DNA of 64,000 bases. Source: CANMXU01 sp052030545. GTDB taxonomy: Bacteria > Pseudomonadota > Gammaproteobacteria > Enterobacterales > Alteromonadaceae. The notes below the pieces were generated by a model. The model made no database searches. It was not told the origin of the DNA and saw only the letters and a program-made list of their open reading frames with translations. Position 1 is the first letter of the stretch; each line of letters starts with the position of its first letter. A program made the position numbers and the translations under genes. Below are positions 53,372-62,388 of this stretch, in pieces. Location: contig NZ_JBPDIH010000012.1 in assembly GCF_052030545.1 (NCBI RefSeq), forward strand, positions 1 through 64,000, written 5' to 3'.

Positions 53372-54741
53372 GATGAAACAACCTCTGGCGATGCGCAGCC
53401 TGATTCAAATTGTTTAATAAACAAACGGTAAGAGATAAATGCCATAACAAAATTACCTAACAGTGCGCCAATGAAAAAACCTTCTAGGCCAAATATATAA
53501 CTACCAATATAAGCAAGCGGCACGTAGCAAACAAACAAGCGAATAACACTTAATACTAATGCAACCATAGGTTTGTGCAGTGCATTAAAAGAAGAGTTGG
53601 TTAAAATAATAACCCCTTGTAAGCCATAGCCTAAGGGTAAAACCCAAATAAACAATTTTATAATTTCAATTACGTGTTCTTCATTTGAGAAGGTGCGAGC
53701 AATCAAGGAAGCACAAAGCACTAATATTGCATAGATAAGTACTTGCCAAGCTAACACAAACTTTATTGATACCTTGTATGCATCTTCAACACGATGCATT
53801 AAGCCGGCACCAAAATTTTGACTAATAAAAGGTGGTAAAGTCATTGATAGCGCTAAAACAACCAAACAAGCGATTGACTCAATGCGGCTGCCAACCCCAA
53901 AGGCGGCAACGGCAGCTTCACCATATTGTGCAACGATTGCCGTTAAAACCGCGGCAGCAATTGGCGTTAACATGTTTGCACCAGCCGCAGGTAAACCGAT
54001 AACTAAAATATCTTTGCAAGACTTTATCAAAACTTGCAAATTGGCAAACCACAAATGAATCAATTTGAGCTTTCTTACTAAGATATATAAAACTAAGGCT
54101 GTACCAAATAACCATGAAATTAGCGTTGCAATGGCAGCACCTTGCATACCCATCGCTGGCACTGGGCCAAAACCAAAAATAAACACCGGATCTAACACTG
54201 CATTGATTAACCCTGAACTGCCCATGATCAAACTTGGTGTTTTAGTATCGCCAGAGGCACGCAGTACGGCGTTACCTATCATAGGGCCAATTAAACAAAC
54301 ACTACCTAAAAACCAAATATCCATGTATTGATGGATAAGCGGTAATAACGCAACGTTAGCGCCAAGCAACAAAAAGATTTCGTCACTGTAATAAAAGCCA
54401 AGTAAAGATAACAAGCCGACAATAAACGCTGTTAAATACATCGCAGCAGTTGCTGAGTTTTTGGCTGCGCTATCATCTCCCTTGCCTAACGCTCTTGCCG
54501 TTACCGCTGATGTACCTATACCTAAACCGATAGTAAGACTTATTACGGTAAAGGTAATAGGAAAAGTAAAGCTTATTGCAGCAAGTGGCTGAGTTCCTAA
54601 TAAACTAACAAAAAAGGTATCAACCAGATTAAAGGTCATTAATAAGATCATCCCGTAGATCATCGGTATGGTCATATTTTTGAGCGTACCGGCGACTGGG
54701 CTCTTGAGTAGGTCTACTTTTTTATTTTTTCTATCAGACAT
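53368..54741 (-). CDS. MATE family efflux transporter
   Basis: A 457-residue twelve-helix transporter of the MATE family, which exchanges Na+ or H+ for drugs or metabolites. I place the start at 54741 (MSDRKNKK); the longer frame adds 29 residues without membrane character. Family marks include the first-helix region IPMIYGMILLMTFNLVDTFFVSLLG and the GLGIGTSAVTARALG loop. The final codons overlap uvrB by four bases, an unusual pairing that suggests uvrB may be read from this gene's promoter. Confidence 0.88.
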   Translation of the reverse strand: MSDRKNKKVDLLKSPVAGTLKNMTIPMIYGMILLMTFNLVDTFFVSLLGTQPLAAISFTFPITFTVISLTIGLGIGTSAVTARALGKGDDSAAKNSATAAMYLTAFIVGLLSLLGFYYSDEIFLLLGANVALLPLIHQYMDIWFLGSVCLIGPMIGNAVLRASGDTKTPSLIMGSSGLINAVLDPVFIFGFGPVPAMGMQGAAIATLISWLFGTALVLYILVRKLKLIHLWFANLQVLIKSCKDILVIGLPAAGANMLTPIAAAVLTAIVAQYGEAAVAAFGVGSRIESIACLVVLALSMTLPPFISQNFGAGLMHRVEDAYKVSIKFVLAWQVLIYAILVLCASLIARTFSNEEHVIEIIKLFIWVLPLGYGLQGVIILTNSSFNALHKPMVALVLSVIRLFVCYVPLAYIGSYIFGLEGFFIGALLGNFVMAFISYRLFIKQFESGCASPEVVSS

Positions 54742-55028
54742 TAATATTTTTATAGGTTGACTAAAACTGGCTAATTGACCATTGTAAAAGATACGACTAC
54801 TACCCGCTATGTAAATATTAGAATTCATCGCTATTAATGTGGCAATTTAACTTAACTGTAGATAATGTGAATAACGGTGAATATATAAACAACTATTAGC
54901 AAAACAACACCAAATACCTTTTAACCCTTGTTTGTAAAGGCGTTTTCAAAATCAATATCATTTAGCTATTTCTCTACAAGCGAGTAAACTCGTTCAACAT
55001 TTAAATTGTTACAAGATAACTCACACAG

Positions 55029-55051
55029 TTATCCACAGTTATAGTGGATAA
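55029..55051. promoter_or_regulatory. Pair of inverted DnaA-box-like 9-mers
   Basis: TTATCCACA (55029-55037) equals the strong DnaA box; AGTGGATAA (55043-55051) is the complement of TTATCCACT, one base off. They are six bases apart in AT-rich DNA. Chance occurrence is possible. Confidence 0.4.
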
Positions 55052-55175
55052 CTTTATTCATATTTCACTAAAATTTAAACTGTTTAAAATTCAATCCTTA
55101 ACTGAACGTAAATTTATCGAGTTGACGGTTAAATAAGCAAGCGAACTAAAATTTAATTTTTTTCGACATTTTGTG

Positions 55176-55204
55176 TTGACAGCATCCCTACTGGCCTTTA
55201 ATAT
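55176..55204 (+). promoter_or_regulatory. Strong sigma-70 promoter of the tRNA-Asn array
   Basis: Perfect TTGACA, a 17-base spacer and TAATAT, then the GC-rich CCGCCCC discriminator typical of stringently controlled stable-RNA promoters. 33 bases before tRNA-Asn copy 1. Confidence 0.9.
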
Positions 55205-55237
55205 TCCGCCCCGTTAACGACTTGGTTCGAAAACAAT

Positions 55238-55313
55238 TCCCCAATAGCTCAGTTGGTAGAGCGACGGACTGTTAATCCGTGTGTCACTGGTTCAAGCCCA
55301 GTTTGGGGAGCCA
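55238..55313 (+). tRNA. tRNA-Asn (GTT), copy 1
   Basis: 76 bases with CCA. Anticodon loop CTGTTAA, anticodon GTT; T-loop TTCAAGC. Confidence 0.95.
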
Positions 55314-55314
55314 A

Positions 55315-55411
55315 NNNNNNNNNNNNNNNNNNNNNNNNNNNNNNNNNNNNNNNNNNNNNNNNNNNNNNNNNNNNNNNNNNNNNNNNNNNNNNNNNNNNNN
55401 NNNNNNNNNNN
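55315..55411. other. Assembly gap of 97 N in the tRNA-Asn array
   Basis: Sits between two identical tRNA-Asn copies and covers the first two bases of copy 2. The real number of copies may be higher. Confidence 0.95.
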
Positions 55412-55485
55412 CCCAATAGCTCAGTTGGTAGAGCGACGGACTGTTAATCCGTGTGTCACTGGTTCAAGCCCAGTTTGGGGAGCCA
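55412..55485 (+). tRNA. tRNA-Asn (GTT), copy 2, first two bases in the gap
   Basis: 74 visible bases identical to copy 1 from its third base to CCA. Confidence 0.93.
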
Positions 55486-55511
55486 AATTAAAGATAGTGA
55501 TTTATATCATT

Positions 55512-55589
55512 GTCGCTTAGCGACGGACTGTACTTTTTGTAATAAAAGTGTGTGTCGCTGAGGATTCCCAAGCCCAGTTTGGGGAGCCA
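55512..55589 (+). pseudogene. Broken tRNA-Asn fragment 1
   Basis: GTCGC-TTA-GCGAC inverted repeat, tRNA string GCGACGGACTGT, an 18-base hairpin-forming insert (55532-55549; ACTTTT/AAAAGT), then GTGTGTC, a changed T-arm and the exact tRNA 3' end AGTTTGGGGAGCCA. Confidence 0.8.
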
Positions 55590-55628
55590 CATTCACTTCA
55601 ATAATAAACAGAAGTTAAAAAAGTTTAT

Positions 55629-55704
55629 TCCCCAATAGCTCAGTTGGTAGAGCGACGGACTGTTAATCCGTGTGTCACTGGTTCAAGCCCAGTTTGGGGA
55701 GCCA
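55629..55704 (+). tRNA. tRNA-Asn (GTT), copy 3
   Basis: 76 bases with CCA, identical to copy 1; followed by a strong terminator. Confidence 0.95.
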
Positions 55705-56235
55705 CATCAAAGGGCTACGAGAAATCGTAGCCCTTTTTTCTTGTCTGAAATTTACTTTATTAAGTCATAACAAGATCTTCTTAAAGAAATCGACTAATAA
55801 CGTTGGAAGAGCGACGGACTGTACTCTTTATAATAAAAGCGTGTGTCACTGGTTCAAGCCTATATCTTAATGAAAAGCTGGGAGCCACATCAAAGGACGT
55901 TGATAAATCGTAGCCCTTTTTTCTTTTCTGAAATTTACTTTATTAACTCATAACAAGATCTTCTTAAAGAAATCGACTAATAACTTTGGAAGAGCGACGG
56001 ACTGTACTCTTTATAATAAAAGCGTGTGTCACTGGTTCAAGCCTATATCTTAATGAAAAGCTGGGAGCCACATCAAAGGGCGTTGATAAATCGTAGCCCT
56101 TTTTTCTTGTCTGAAATTTACTTTATTAAGTCATAACAAGATCTTCTTAAAGAAATCGACTAATAACGTTGCTAGAGCGACGGACTGTACTCTTTATAAT
56201 AAAAGCGTATGTCACTGATGGGTTTATCAAGCCCT
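55705..56235 (+). repeat. 183-base tandem repeats (2.9 units) built from terminator and broken tRNA-Asn
   Basis: Units 55705-55887 and 55888-56070 are 183 bases each and differ at few positions; the third (56071 to about 56235) is decayed at its end. Each has a hairpin (perfect only in unit 1), an AT-rich segment and a tRNA-Asn fragment interrupted by ACTCTTTATAATAAAAGC (55823-55840, 56006-56023, 56189-56206). They recall the tRNA-end-containing 178-base repeats after E. coli tyrT. Confidence 0.88.
55710..55739 (+). terminator. Intrinsic terminator after tRNA-Asn copy 3
   Basis: AGGGCTACGA pairs with TCGTAGCCCT around a GAAA tetraloop, followed by a T-run. Degenerate copies recur in the next two repeat units. 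Confidence 0.92.
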
Positions 56236-56603
56236 ATTAGGAAAAAGCGCCTAAGAGCGTAAATACTAGCCCTTCATTTACTTATTTATTTGCTAACGAC
56301 TAAAAGTGCAGTATTTTTCTATATACCAGCACTTCCCTTCAACTAACTTAGTAATTAAAACAGATACAGCCTTATTCGCTCGACCATTAAAATAAGTTAA
56401 GCATTTAAAAATTAAGCTGTTTTTATTGCAAGGCGGCGTAAATAGATTAGAGAGTTAAAACAAACAATTTAATCTAAGTTATTACAATGTTTATACAGCC
56501 AAATACAAATACTACTTTAAAAAATTACAAATACGAGTATATTGTTTCACATTGTTTTATTTAAATAATATAAATGTGTAGTTTATTAAATCAGGATCAT
56601 TAA
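56236..56603. other. AT-rich intergenic region before the DUF3083 gene
   Basis: About 370 bases after the last repeat unit. No RNA or protein gene recognised; should hold the promoter of the next gene. Confidence 0.5.
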
Positions 56604-57716
56604 ATGTCAATTTCACGTATTAGAAACACTCAACATAAAGTATATATACCTTCATCTGCTCGAGAAAATCAGTATCTTTTAGCTAAATTTAAAGTGACAG
56701 ATGAATTAATTGCTAAAGTTTCAGGTACAGTTGATCAAACTTCAGATAAGCCTTACCAGCCGTTTTATGAAAAACTTTCAAAGTTATTTTTCAAAATATG
56801 TAATGAACATGGCATAGACAGCTGTAAATTAGTAGGGAATGATAAATTCTCTCGAGTTCGCTATAGCCCAGAGCGTTTAACAGCACAAACAAAAGAACAA
56901 ATATTATTTTTATATAACCCTAAATACCATACAACACAAAGCGCTTATTACAGACCTGAGGAAATATCGAAAAAAATCACCTTGGTTTTCCTAACAAACC
57001 AAGATGATATTCGTGCAGATGCTCCGCTATTCCATAAAAAAGTAAAAGCGGCAATCGAAGATTTTTCAAAAGAAGTGGCTTTAGAAGCAAACAGTGTACG
57101 TGTATGCGATCACCAACATCTTACTTATGACTTGTTTGCAAAAGATAAAGGTGTAACGGGTTCACAAACTCATAAATTACGTTCTATGCCAGTACGTTAT
57201 GCCGCTAGTGACGTAACCGTTGATGAATCAGCCGATACACAAACTTACGTTACAGTTGACTTACCTATTTCTCGTAGACTGAAGTCTTTAGTTGAAATTG
57301 ACGAAACAGAAAGTGAACCTTATAGCGCACTATATAATTTAATTGCTGATTCGGTTATCAATGCTGCTAAACGTCATAACCTAACCAACGGCGCAGTAAT
57401 CGCCAACGGTTTAGTACCTTTTGTTCGCACCAGCGAAGAAGAAGTTGTTGTTGTACAAGGTGAGCTTCAAAAGCTTGGCTATAACCCAGAAAATACAGGT
57501 GGTGGTTATACTTGTAAGTGGTCTGCAGACAAACTAGTTGATACAGCCCAGCTTATTTTTGTAGCTTCAAAACAACATCAAACGAGTCATGGGTTTGGTA
57601 AATTTTTAAGTCAAGTTGAACAAGCACTACGTACCATGTCTGAAAGCTTAGAATACGTAACTGACAAAGAAGAGTTAAAAGTTAGATTCCATCAACACAT
57701 TGGCTTTTATATGTAA
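56604..57716 (+). CDS. DUF3083 family protein
   Basis: A 370-residue soluble protein. The start MSISRIRNTQHKVYIPSSAR and the repeated pattern ILFLYNP / LIFVASK followed by long helices match the DUF3083 family, conserved in Shewanella and Colwellia but uncharacterised. Two halves of similar layout (about 20-180 and 205-370) suggest an internal duplication. No signal peptide, membrane helix or catalytic motif seen. Monocistronic, with its own terminator. Confidence 0.65.
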   Translation: MSISRIRNTQHKVYIPSSARENQYLLAKFKVTDELIAKVSGTVDQTSDKPYQPFYEKLSKLFFKICNEHGIDSCKLVGNDKFSRVRYSPERLTAQTKEQILFLYNPKYHTTQSAYYRPEEISKKITLVFLTNQDDIRADAPLFHKKVKAAIEDFSKEVALEANSVRVCDHQHLTYDLFAKDKGVTGSQTHKLRSMPVRYAASDVTVDESADTQTYVTVDLPISRRLKSLVEIDETESEPYSALYNLIADSVINAAKRHNLTNGAVIANGLVPFVRTSEEEVVVVQGELQKLGYNPENTGGGYTCKWSADKLVDTAQLIFVASKQHQTSHGFGKFLSQVEQALRTMSESLEYVTDKEELKVRFHQHIGFYM

Positions 57717-57738
57717 CTTTCTCTTTTTTGAGAAAACC

Positions 57739-57772
57739 AAAAGCGTTCAAATTATATTTGAACGCTTTTTTT
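57739..57772 (+). terminator. Intrinsic terminator of the DUF3083 gene
   Basis: AAAAGCGTTCAAAT pairs with ATTTGAACGCTTTT, followed by more T. Confidence 0.92.
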
Positions 57773-57899
57773 GTTTTAAAATAATTTATCTTCATGAACA
57801 AGAAATCTCAACTTACACAAATTAGCAATAAAAAATTTCAATCTCCAAAAAAATAAAGGTAACCTTACCTACTATTTATTCGAGCAACTAAAATTACGC

Positions 57900-58523
57900 A
57901 TGTTAGACATCACCTTATTGCTACTTTTTCTCCCAACTTTTTTCATTGTCAGTATAACACCTGGCATGTGCATGACTTTAGCGATGACTTTAGGCATGAC
58001 TATCGGCGTTCGACGCACCTTATGGATGATGTGGGGAGAATTGCTTGGCGTTTGTTTTGTCGCCATTGCCGCCGTAATTGGCGTTGCAACATTAATGCTT
58101 GAATGGCCTGTGCTTTTTCAGGTATTTAAATACCTAGGTGGCAGCTACCTTGTTTATATCGGCATCAATATGTGGCGTAGTAAAGGAAAGATGGCGATAA
58201 ACCATGAACAAACCATGAACAAAATGGTTTCAAACAAACAATTGTTTAACCAAGGGTTTATTACGGCAATCGCCAACCCTAAAGGGTGGGCATTTATGGT
58301 ATCGTTATTACCGCCTTTTATTAGTGCTAACCACCCTTTTGTGCCTCAACTTATAGCGCTAATTGTTATTATAGTTATTACTGAATTTAGCAGTTTAATG
58401 GTCTACGCAACGGGCGGAAAAACCATAGGTAAACTGCTAGTAAAAAGCGACAATGTTAAATTACTGAATAAGCTATCTGGTACAATAATGGTATTGGTCG
58501 GTATTTGGCTATTTTTCAGTTAA
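57900..58523 (+). CDS. LysE/RhtB family amino-acid exporter
   Basis: A 207-residue inner-membrane protein with about six hydrophobic segments. The N-terminal PGMCMTLAMTLGMTIGVRRTLWMMWGE corresponds to the LysE/RhtB signature (PGP-x-M...G-R-G...G), with Met-Cys instead of the usual Pro. FLGGSYLVYIGINMWRSK and FITAIANPKGWAFMVSLLPPFI are typical. Probably exports an amino acid or homoserine lactone; substrate not predictable. Convergent with the lipoprotein gene. Confidence 0.88.
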   Translation: MLDITLLLLFLPTFFIVSITPGMCMTLAMTLGMTIGVRRTLWMMWGELLGVCFVAIAAVIGVATLMLEWPVLFQVFKYLGGSYLVYIGINMWRSKGKMAINHEQTMNKMVSNKQLFNQGFITAIANPKGWAFMVSLLPPFISANHPFVPQLIALIVIIVITEFSSLMVYATGGKTIGKLLVKSDNVKLLNKLSGTIMVLVGIWLFFS

Positions 58524-58542
58524 ACAATAGAAGTGCCAGGGG

Positions 58543-58992
58543 TTAGTAACGACTACTATCAAATTCGACAAATACGGTGGCGCTTTGTTCACTTTGCTGG
58601 TCAGAAGATACTGTTAGTACAAGTTGCCAAGTCATTACATCTTCACTACAACTCGCTAACAAGGTTGATGCCTTAACAACGTTATTATCGTCTTCTAAAG
58701 ATTGGAAAAACACCGGCACCTTACCCATAAACATATCTTTGCCTTCAAGATGGGCGTTAAATTGTAAATCTTCAATCGATTCTTGTGAGACGATAACAAT
58801 TTCAAATGGAATTTCTGCGCGCACTTTTTTCACATTAAAGCGCACTTCAAACTCCGCTATAGGAGTAGTAACGCGACAAATATTTTGTTCCGCCAAACAT
58901 GCTGGTTCAACATATAGACTCGGTTGTTCCACTGAAGGTTTACAACCAGTCATAAAAAGTAGCAACAAGATAGCTGATATAAAAATTTTCAA
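58543..58992 (-). CDS. Small lipoprotein next to fnr
   Basis: 149 residues with a lipoprotein signal ending in MTGC. The mature part is beta-rich, with four Cys in total (PACLAEQNICRV, LLASCSED and the lipid Cys) and no recognised domain. Divergent from fnr with 155 bases between starts, a region holding FNR-type half-sites, so it might be oxygen-regulated (inference). Confidence 0.72.
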   Translation of the reverse strand: MKIFISAILLLLFMTGCKPSVEQPSLYVEPACLAEQNICRVTTPIAEFEVRFNVKKVRAEIPFEIVIVSQESIEDLQFNAHLEGKDMFMGKVPVFFQSLEDDNNVVKASTLLASCSEDVMTWQLVLTVSSDQQSEQSATVFVEFDSSRY

Positions 58993-59046
58993 TTAACACC
59001 TCAAGACATGAAAATAACTAAACAGGAAAGAAACCAAAAATAAAAA

Positions 59047-59060
59047 ATGATTAATATCAC
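59047..59060. promoter_or_regulatory. Candidate FNR box in the fnr/lipoprotein divergent region
   Basis: ATGAT-TAAT-ATCAC keeps the TGAT-N4-ATCA core of the FNR site, about 90 bases before fnr. A second weaker match, TTGAT-TTAG-GTTAA, is at 59066-59079. Suggests autoregulation. Confidence 0.5.
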
Positions 59061-59147
59061 AGTTATTGATTTAGGTTAAGAATTCAATTTCTTGATAAGC
59101 ATAAAATATAACCACGTGTACAATTTATCGACTGCTATATAATAATC

Positions 59148-59876
59148 ATGACAACATCTGAAAACAAAAAGCAAAAAACTCAATTCGTAGACTGCGATAA
59201 TTGTTCAATGCAAGCCGTTTGTGAACCTGTTACTTCAAATGCACACGAACTTAACCTCGCAGATAATTATCTCTCGAAACGCATCCCACTAAAAGCCGGC
59301 GAAGTGCTTTTTTCTGAAAATGAGCCTTTAAGCTCTTTTTATGCAGTTAGCTCTGGCAGTTTTGTGTTAACCGAAGTCAAAAATAACAATGAAAGTAAAA
59401 TTATTGGCTTTAGGTTCCCTGGTGAGTTAATTGGCGAAGATGCGATTTATCCAGAAAAATATGGTTATAACGCTGTTGCCACCACAGCAAGTTCTGTTTG
59501 TCGAGTTGTTAACGACAAACTCATGTCGTGCAGTAAATTGGTGCCAGATCTTCAACTTAATGTGATCAAACTACTAAGCAAGCAAAATTTTACTCGACAA
59601 TCTGAATTTCGCGCAGCTGTTGCAAAAAAGTCAGCCGAAAATGTTTTAGCGTCGTTCTTGGTGAATATTGCTCAACGTAATACGTTACACGATGCATGCC
59701 CTACTGTTTTAAACCTTGCTGTTAGTCGTGACAATATTGCAAATTTTCTTGGATTACGCCGTGAAACGCTAAGTCGTTTATTAACGCGCTTACAACAAGA
59801 CGGGTTAATCAAGGTAGAAGGTAAAACGATTTATTTACTTGATATTGGGCAATTAGAAAAGCTCGCTGATATTTAG
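59148..59876 (+). CDS. fnr: Oxygen-sensing regulator FNR (EtrA)
   Basis: A 242-residue CRP/FNR-type regulator. The [4Fe-4S] ligands are Cys16, Cys19 and Cys25 (CDNCSMQAVC), with the same spacing as E. coli Cys20, 23, 29, plus Cys118 for Cys122. The cyclic-nucleotide-like domain spans about 40-150, the dimer helix follows, and the DNA-recognition helix contains the FNR pattern E-x2-S-R (RRETLSRLLTRL). It controls anaerobic and micro-aerobic genes; the cco operon lies directly downstream with FNR-type sites before it. Confidence 0.95.
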   Translation: MTTSENKKQKTQFVDCDNCSMQAVCEPVTSNAHELNLADNYLSKRIPLKAGEVLFSENEPLSSFYAVSSGSFVLTEVKNNNESKIIGFRFPGELIGEDAIYPEKYGYNAVATTASSVCRVVNDKLMSCSKLVPDLQLNVIKLLSKQNFTRQSEFRAAVAKKSAENVLASFLVNIAQRNTLHDACPTVLNLAVSRDNIANFLGLRRETLSRLLTRLQQDGLIKVEGKTIYLLDIGQLEKLADI

Positions 59877-60125
59877 ACCGCAAAAGCACAAATATTCACC
59901 AACCGAAATAGCGATTATTCGTTGCAAAAATAACAATAATATACTTTATTTTTTCGCAACAATTTAGTCGCAAATCGTTCTCATTTACACACAAAAACCA
60001 TAGTAACCAACTGTTTTTTATAGCAATAAATAATAGAAGCATTACTCACAGGTTAATATCCAACCACATATTTGATTTTAGTCACTTTTATAACCATAAG
60101 ATTTATGTGGTAATTATTTGGTTTA

Positions 60126-60139
60126 TTGATTTAAATCAT
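60126..60139. promoter_or_regulatory. FNR box upstream of ccoN
   Basis: TTGAT-TTAA-ATCAT differs from the consensus TTGAT-N4-ATCAA at the last base only. About 175 bases before ccoN. Confidence 0.7.
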
Positions 60140-60210
60140 GGTTTTTTATTGATTTATAACGCGCCCGACAGGTAGAATTGCAACCGATATAACACTAACT
60201 GTAACAATTC

Positions 60211-60224
60211 GTGATATATATCAC
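60211..60224. promoter_or_regulatory. FNR/CRP-type palindrome upstream of ccoN
   Basis: GTGAT-ATAT-ATCAC is a perfect palindrome with the FNR core TGAT-N4-ATCA. G at the first position also resembles CRP half-sites, so the bound regulator is uncertain. Confidence 0.5.
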
Positions 60225-60311
60225 CGCATATGCGGAAACTTCTATTTAGTAACGCTTATAACAACAACTTGTTATTGCAAACACCTAACCTAAGTAAACG
60301 GAACAAAAAAA

Positions 60312-61733
60312 ATGACAACAACGCTTGAGCACTCGTCATATAACTACAAGGTGGTACGTCAATTTACCGTCATGACAGTTATATGGGGAATCGTTGGTAC
60401 TCTCGTAGGTGTTCTTATTGCTGCACAATTAATTTGGCCAGCATTGAACTTCGACACACCTTGGCTAACCTACTCCCGTCTTCGCCCTCTTCATACCAAT
60501 GCAGTTATTTTTGCTTTTGGTACAAGTGCGCTATTTGCCACATCATATTACATAGTACAAAGAACATGTAAAACAACACTATTTGGTGGTCAGCTTGCTG
60601 CGTTCACCTTCTGGGGTTGGCAAGCAGTTATTGTACTGGCGGCAATCACCCTACCTTTAGGTTACACCTCAAGTAAAGAATATGCTGAACTTGAATGGCC
60701 GATTGATATTTTAATCGCTGTCGTGTGGGTGTCATACGCTATCGTATTCTTTGGAACGTTAGTTAAACGTAAAACATCACATATTTATGTTGCTAACTGG
60801 TTCTTAGGTGGCTTTATTATTACCGTTGCCGTATTGCACATTGGTAACTCAATGGTAGTACCTGTTTCGTTAACAAAATCGTATTCGTTATATTCTGGTG
60901 CAATTGATGCGATGATGCAGTGGTGGTACGGACATAACGCCGTAGGCTTCCTTCTTACAGCTGGTTTCTTAGGTATGATGTATTACTTTGTACCGAAACA
61001 AGCTGAACGCCCTGTTTATTCTTACCGTTTATCTATTGTTCATTTCTGGGCATTAGTTTCTTTATATATTTGGGCTGGCCCGCATCACTTACATTACACC
61101 GCTTTACCAGATTGGGCTCAATCAGTTGGTATGGTGATGTCAGTTGTATTATTCCTTCCTTCTTGGGGTGGCATGATCAACGGTATTATGACGCTTTCTG
61201 GCGCATGGCATAAACTACGTAATGACCCTATTTTACGTTTCTTAATTGTTTCATTATCTTTCTACGGTATGTCGACCTTTGAAGGTCCAATGATGGCAAT
61301 TAAATCTGTAAACGCTTTATCTCACTACACTGACTGGACTGTAGGTCATGTTCACTCTGGTGCTTTAGGTTGGGTTGCGATGATTTCAATTGGTGCAATG
61401 TACCACTTGATCCCAATTTTATTTAACCAAGGCCGTATGTACAGCATTCGCCTTATCAACATTCACTTCTGGATCCATACCGCAGGTATTATTTTATACA
61501 TTGTCGCTATGTGGATTTCTGGTGTAATGCAAGGTTTAATGTGGCGCGCGGTAAATACAGATGGTACGTTAACTTACAGCTTCGTTGAAAGTTTAACAGC
61601 ATCTTACCCGTTCTACTTCATCCGTTTCTTAGGCGGTGTATTAGTTGTAGCTGGCTTTATCTTAATGGCTTACAACATGTTCAAAACAATAGCAGCAAAA
61701 GACAATAGTCTTAAAGCTGTTGAAGCAGCTTAG
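60312..61733 (+). CDS. ccoN: Cytochrome c oxidase cbb3-type subunit I
   Basis: A 473-residue heme-copper oxidase subunit with about 12 transmembrane helices. Reduces oxygen to water using haem b, haem b3 and CuB. Conserved His residues in RPLHTNAVIF (haem b), WYGHNAVGF, AGPHHLHYTALPDW (CuB pair) and VGHVHSGALGW (haem b and b3 ligands) are present. First gene of ccoNOQP. High oxygen affinity fits control by the adjacent FNR. Confidence 0.97.
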   Translation: MTTTLEHSSYNYKVVRQFTVMTVIWGIVGTLVGVLIAAQLIWPALNFDTPWLTYSRLRPLHTNAVIFAFGTSALFATSYYIVQRTCKTTLFGGQLAAFTFWGWQAVIVLAAITLPLGYTSSKEYAELEWPIDILIAVVWVSYAIVFFGTLVKRKTSHIYVANWFLGGFIITVAVLHIGNSMVVPVSLTKSYSLYSGAIDAMMQWWYGHNAVGFLLTAGFLGMMYYFVPKQAERPVYSYRLSIVHFWALVSLYIWAGPHHLHYTALPDWAQSVGMVMSVVLFLPSWGGMINGIMTLSGAWHKLRNDPILRFLIVSLSFYGMSTFEGPMMAIKSVNALSHYTDWTVGHVHSGALGWVAMISIGAMYHLIPILFNQGRMYSIRLINIHFWIHTAGIILYIVAMWISGVMQGLMWRAVNTDGTLTYSFVESLTASYPFYFIRFLGGVLVVAGFILMAYNMFKTIAAKDNSLKAVEAA

Positions 61734-61742
61734 GAGTTAACC

Positions 61743-62387
61743 ATGACTAATAAACATGAAGCTGTAGAAAAGAATATTGGCTTATTCGTAATTTTTACTA
61801 TTTTTGCTATCAGTATTGGTGGTTTAGTAGAAATCACTCCATTATTCTTTCAAAAAGAAACAACAGAGCCTGTTGATAACCTACGTCCATATACAGCACT
61901 AGAAATGGAAGGTCGTGACATATACATTCGTGAAGGTTGTAACGTTTGTCACAGTCAAATGATCCGCCCTTTCCGCGCTGAAACAGAACGTTACGGTCAC
62001 TACAGTGTTGCCGGTGAGCAAGTATGGGAACATCCATTTTTATGGGGTTCAAAACGTACTGGTCCTGACTTAGCCCGTGTTGGTGGTCGTTATAGTGATG
62101 ATTGGCACCGTGCTCATTTAATTGACCCTCGTTCAGTTGTGCCTGAGTCGAATATGCCATCGTTCAAGTGGTTAGAAGAAACAACTCTTGATGGTGAATT
62201 AACGGCGAAGAAACTAGAAACCTTTAACTGGTTAACTAGAAACCGCTCGCATAAAAATGAACAAGGTGAACGCATTCCATTATATTCTGAAGAAGACGTT
62301 GCTGGCGCGCAAGCTGCCGTGCAAGGTAAAACAGAAATGGATGCGCTTATTGCGTACTTGCAATCACTTGGTCATGCGTTGAAATAA
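61743..62387 (+). CDS. ccoO: Cytochrome c oxidase cbb3-type subunit II
   Basis: A 214-residue membrane-anchored monohaem cytochrome c. One N-terminal transmembrane helix (about 10-32), haem motif CNVCHS near residue 66, axial Met in PESNMPSF. Length usual. Starts 9 bases after ccoN; AGGAG precedes the ATG. Confidence 0.97.
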   Translation: MTNKHEAVEKNIGLFVIFTIFAISIGGLVEITPLFFQKETTEPVDNLRPYTALEMEGRDIYIREGCNVCHSQMIRPFRAETERYGHYSVAGEQVWEHPFLWGSKRTGPDLARVGGRYSDDWHRAHLIDPRSVVPESNMPSFKWLEETTLDGELTAKKLETFNWLTRNRSHKNEQGERIPLYSEEDVAGAQAAVQGKTEMDALIAYLQSLGHALK

Positions 62388-62388
62388 T

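Larger units (their letters stand above)
54829..55237. other. Region between the MATE gene and the tRNA-Asn array
   Basis: About 400 AT-rich bases. Contains two oppositely oriented DnaA-box-like 9-mers (55029-55051) and the tRNA promoter (55176-55204). No protein gene seen. Confidence 0.6.
59877..60311. other. Regulatory region between fnr and ccoN
   Basis: 435 AT-rich bases. Holds FNR-type palindromes at 60126-60139 and 60211-60224. No RNA gene or clear terminator after fnr recognised. Confidence 0.6.

Noticed and set aside
55253..55870. Open frames over the tRNA-Asn array and repeats
   Set aside because: Translations of tRNA copies and Ns; the periodicity comes from the repeats.
55705..56235. 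CRISPR-like array
   Set aside because: Repeat units of 183 bases without unique spacers, and no cas genes; they are tandem duplications with tRNA pieces.
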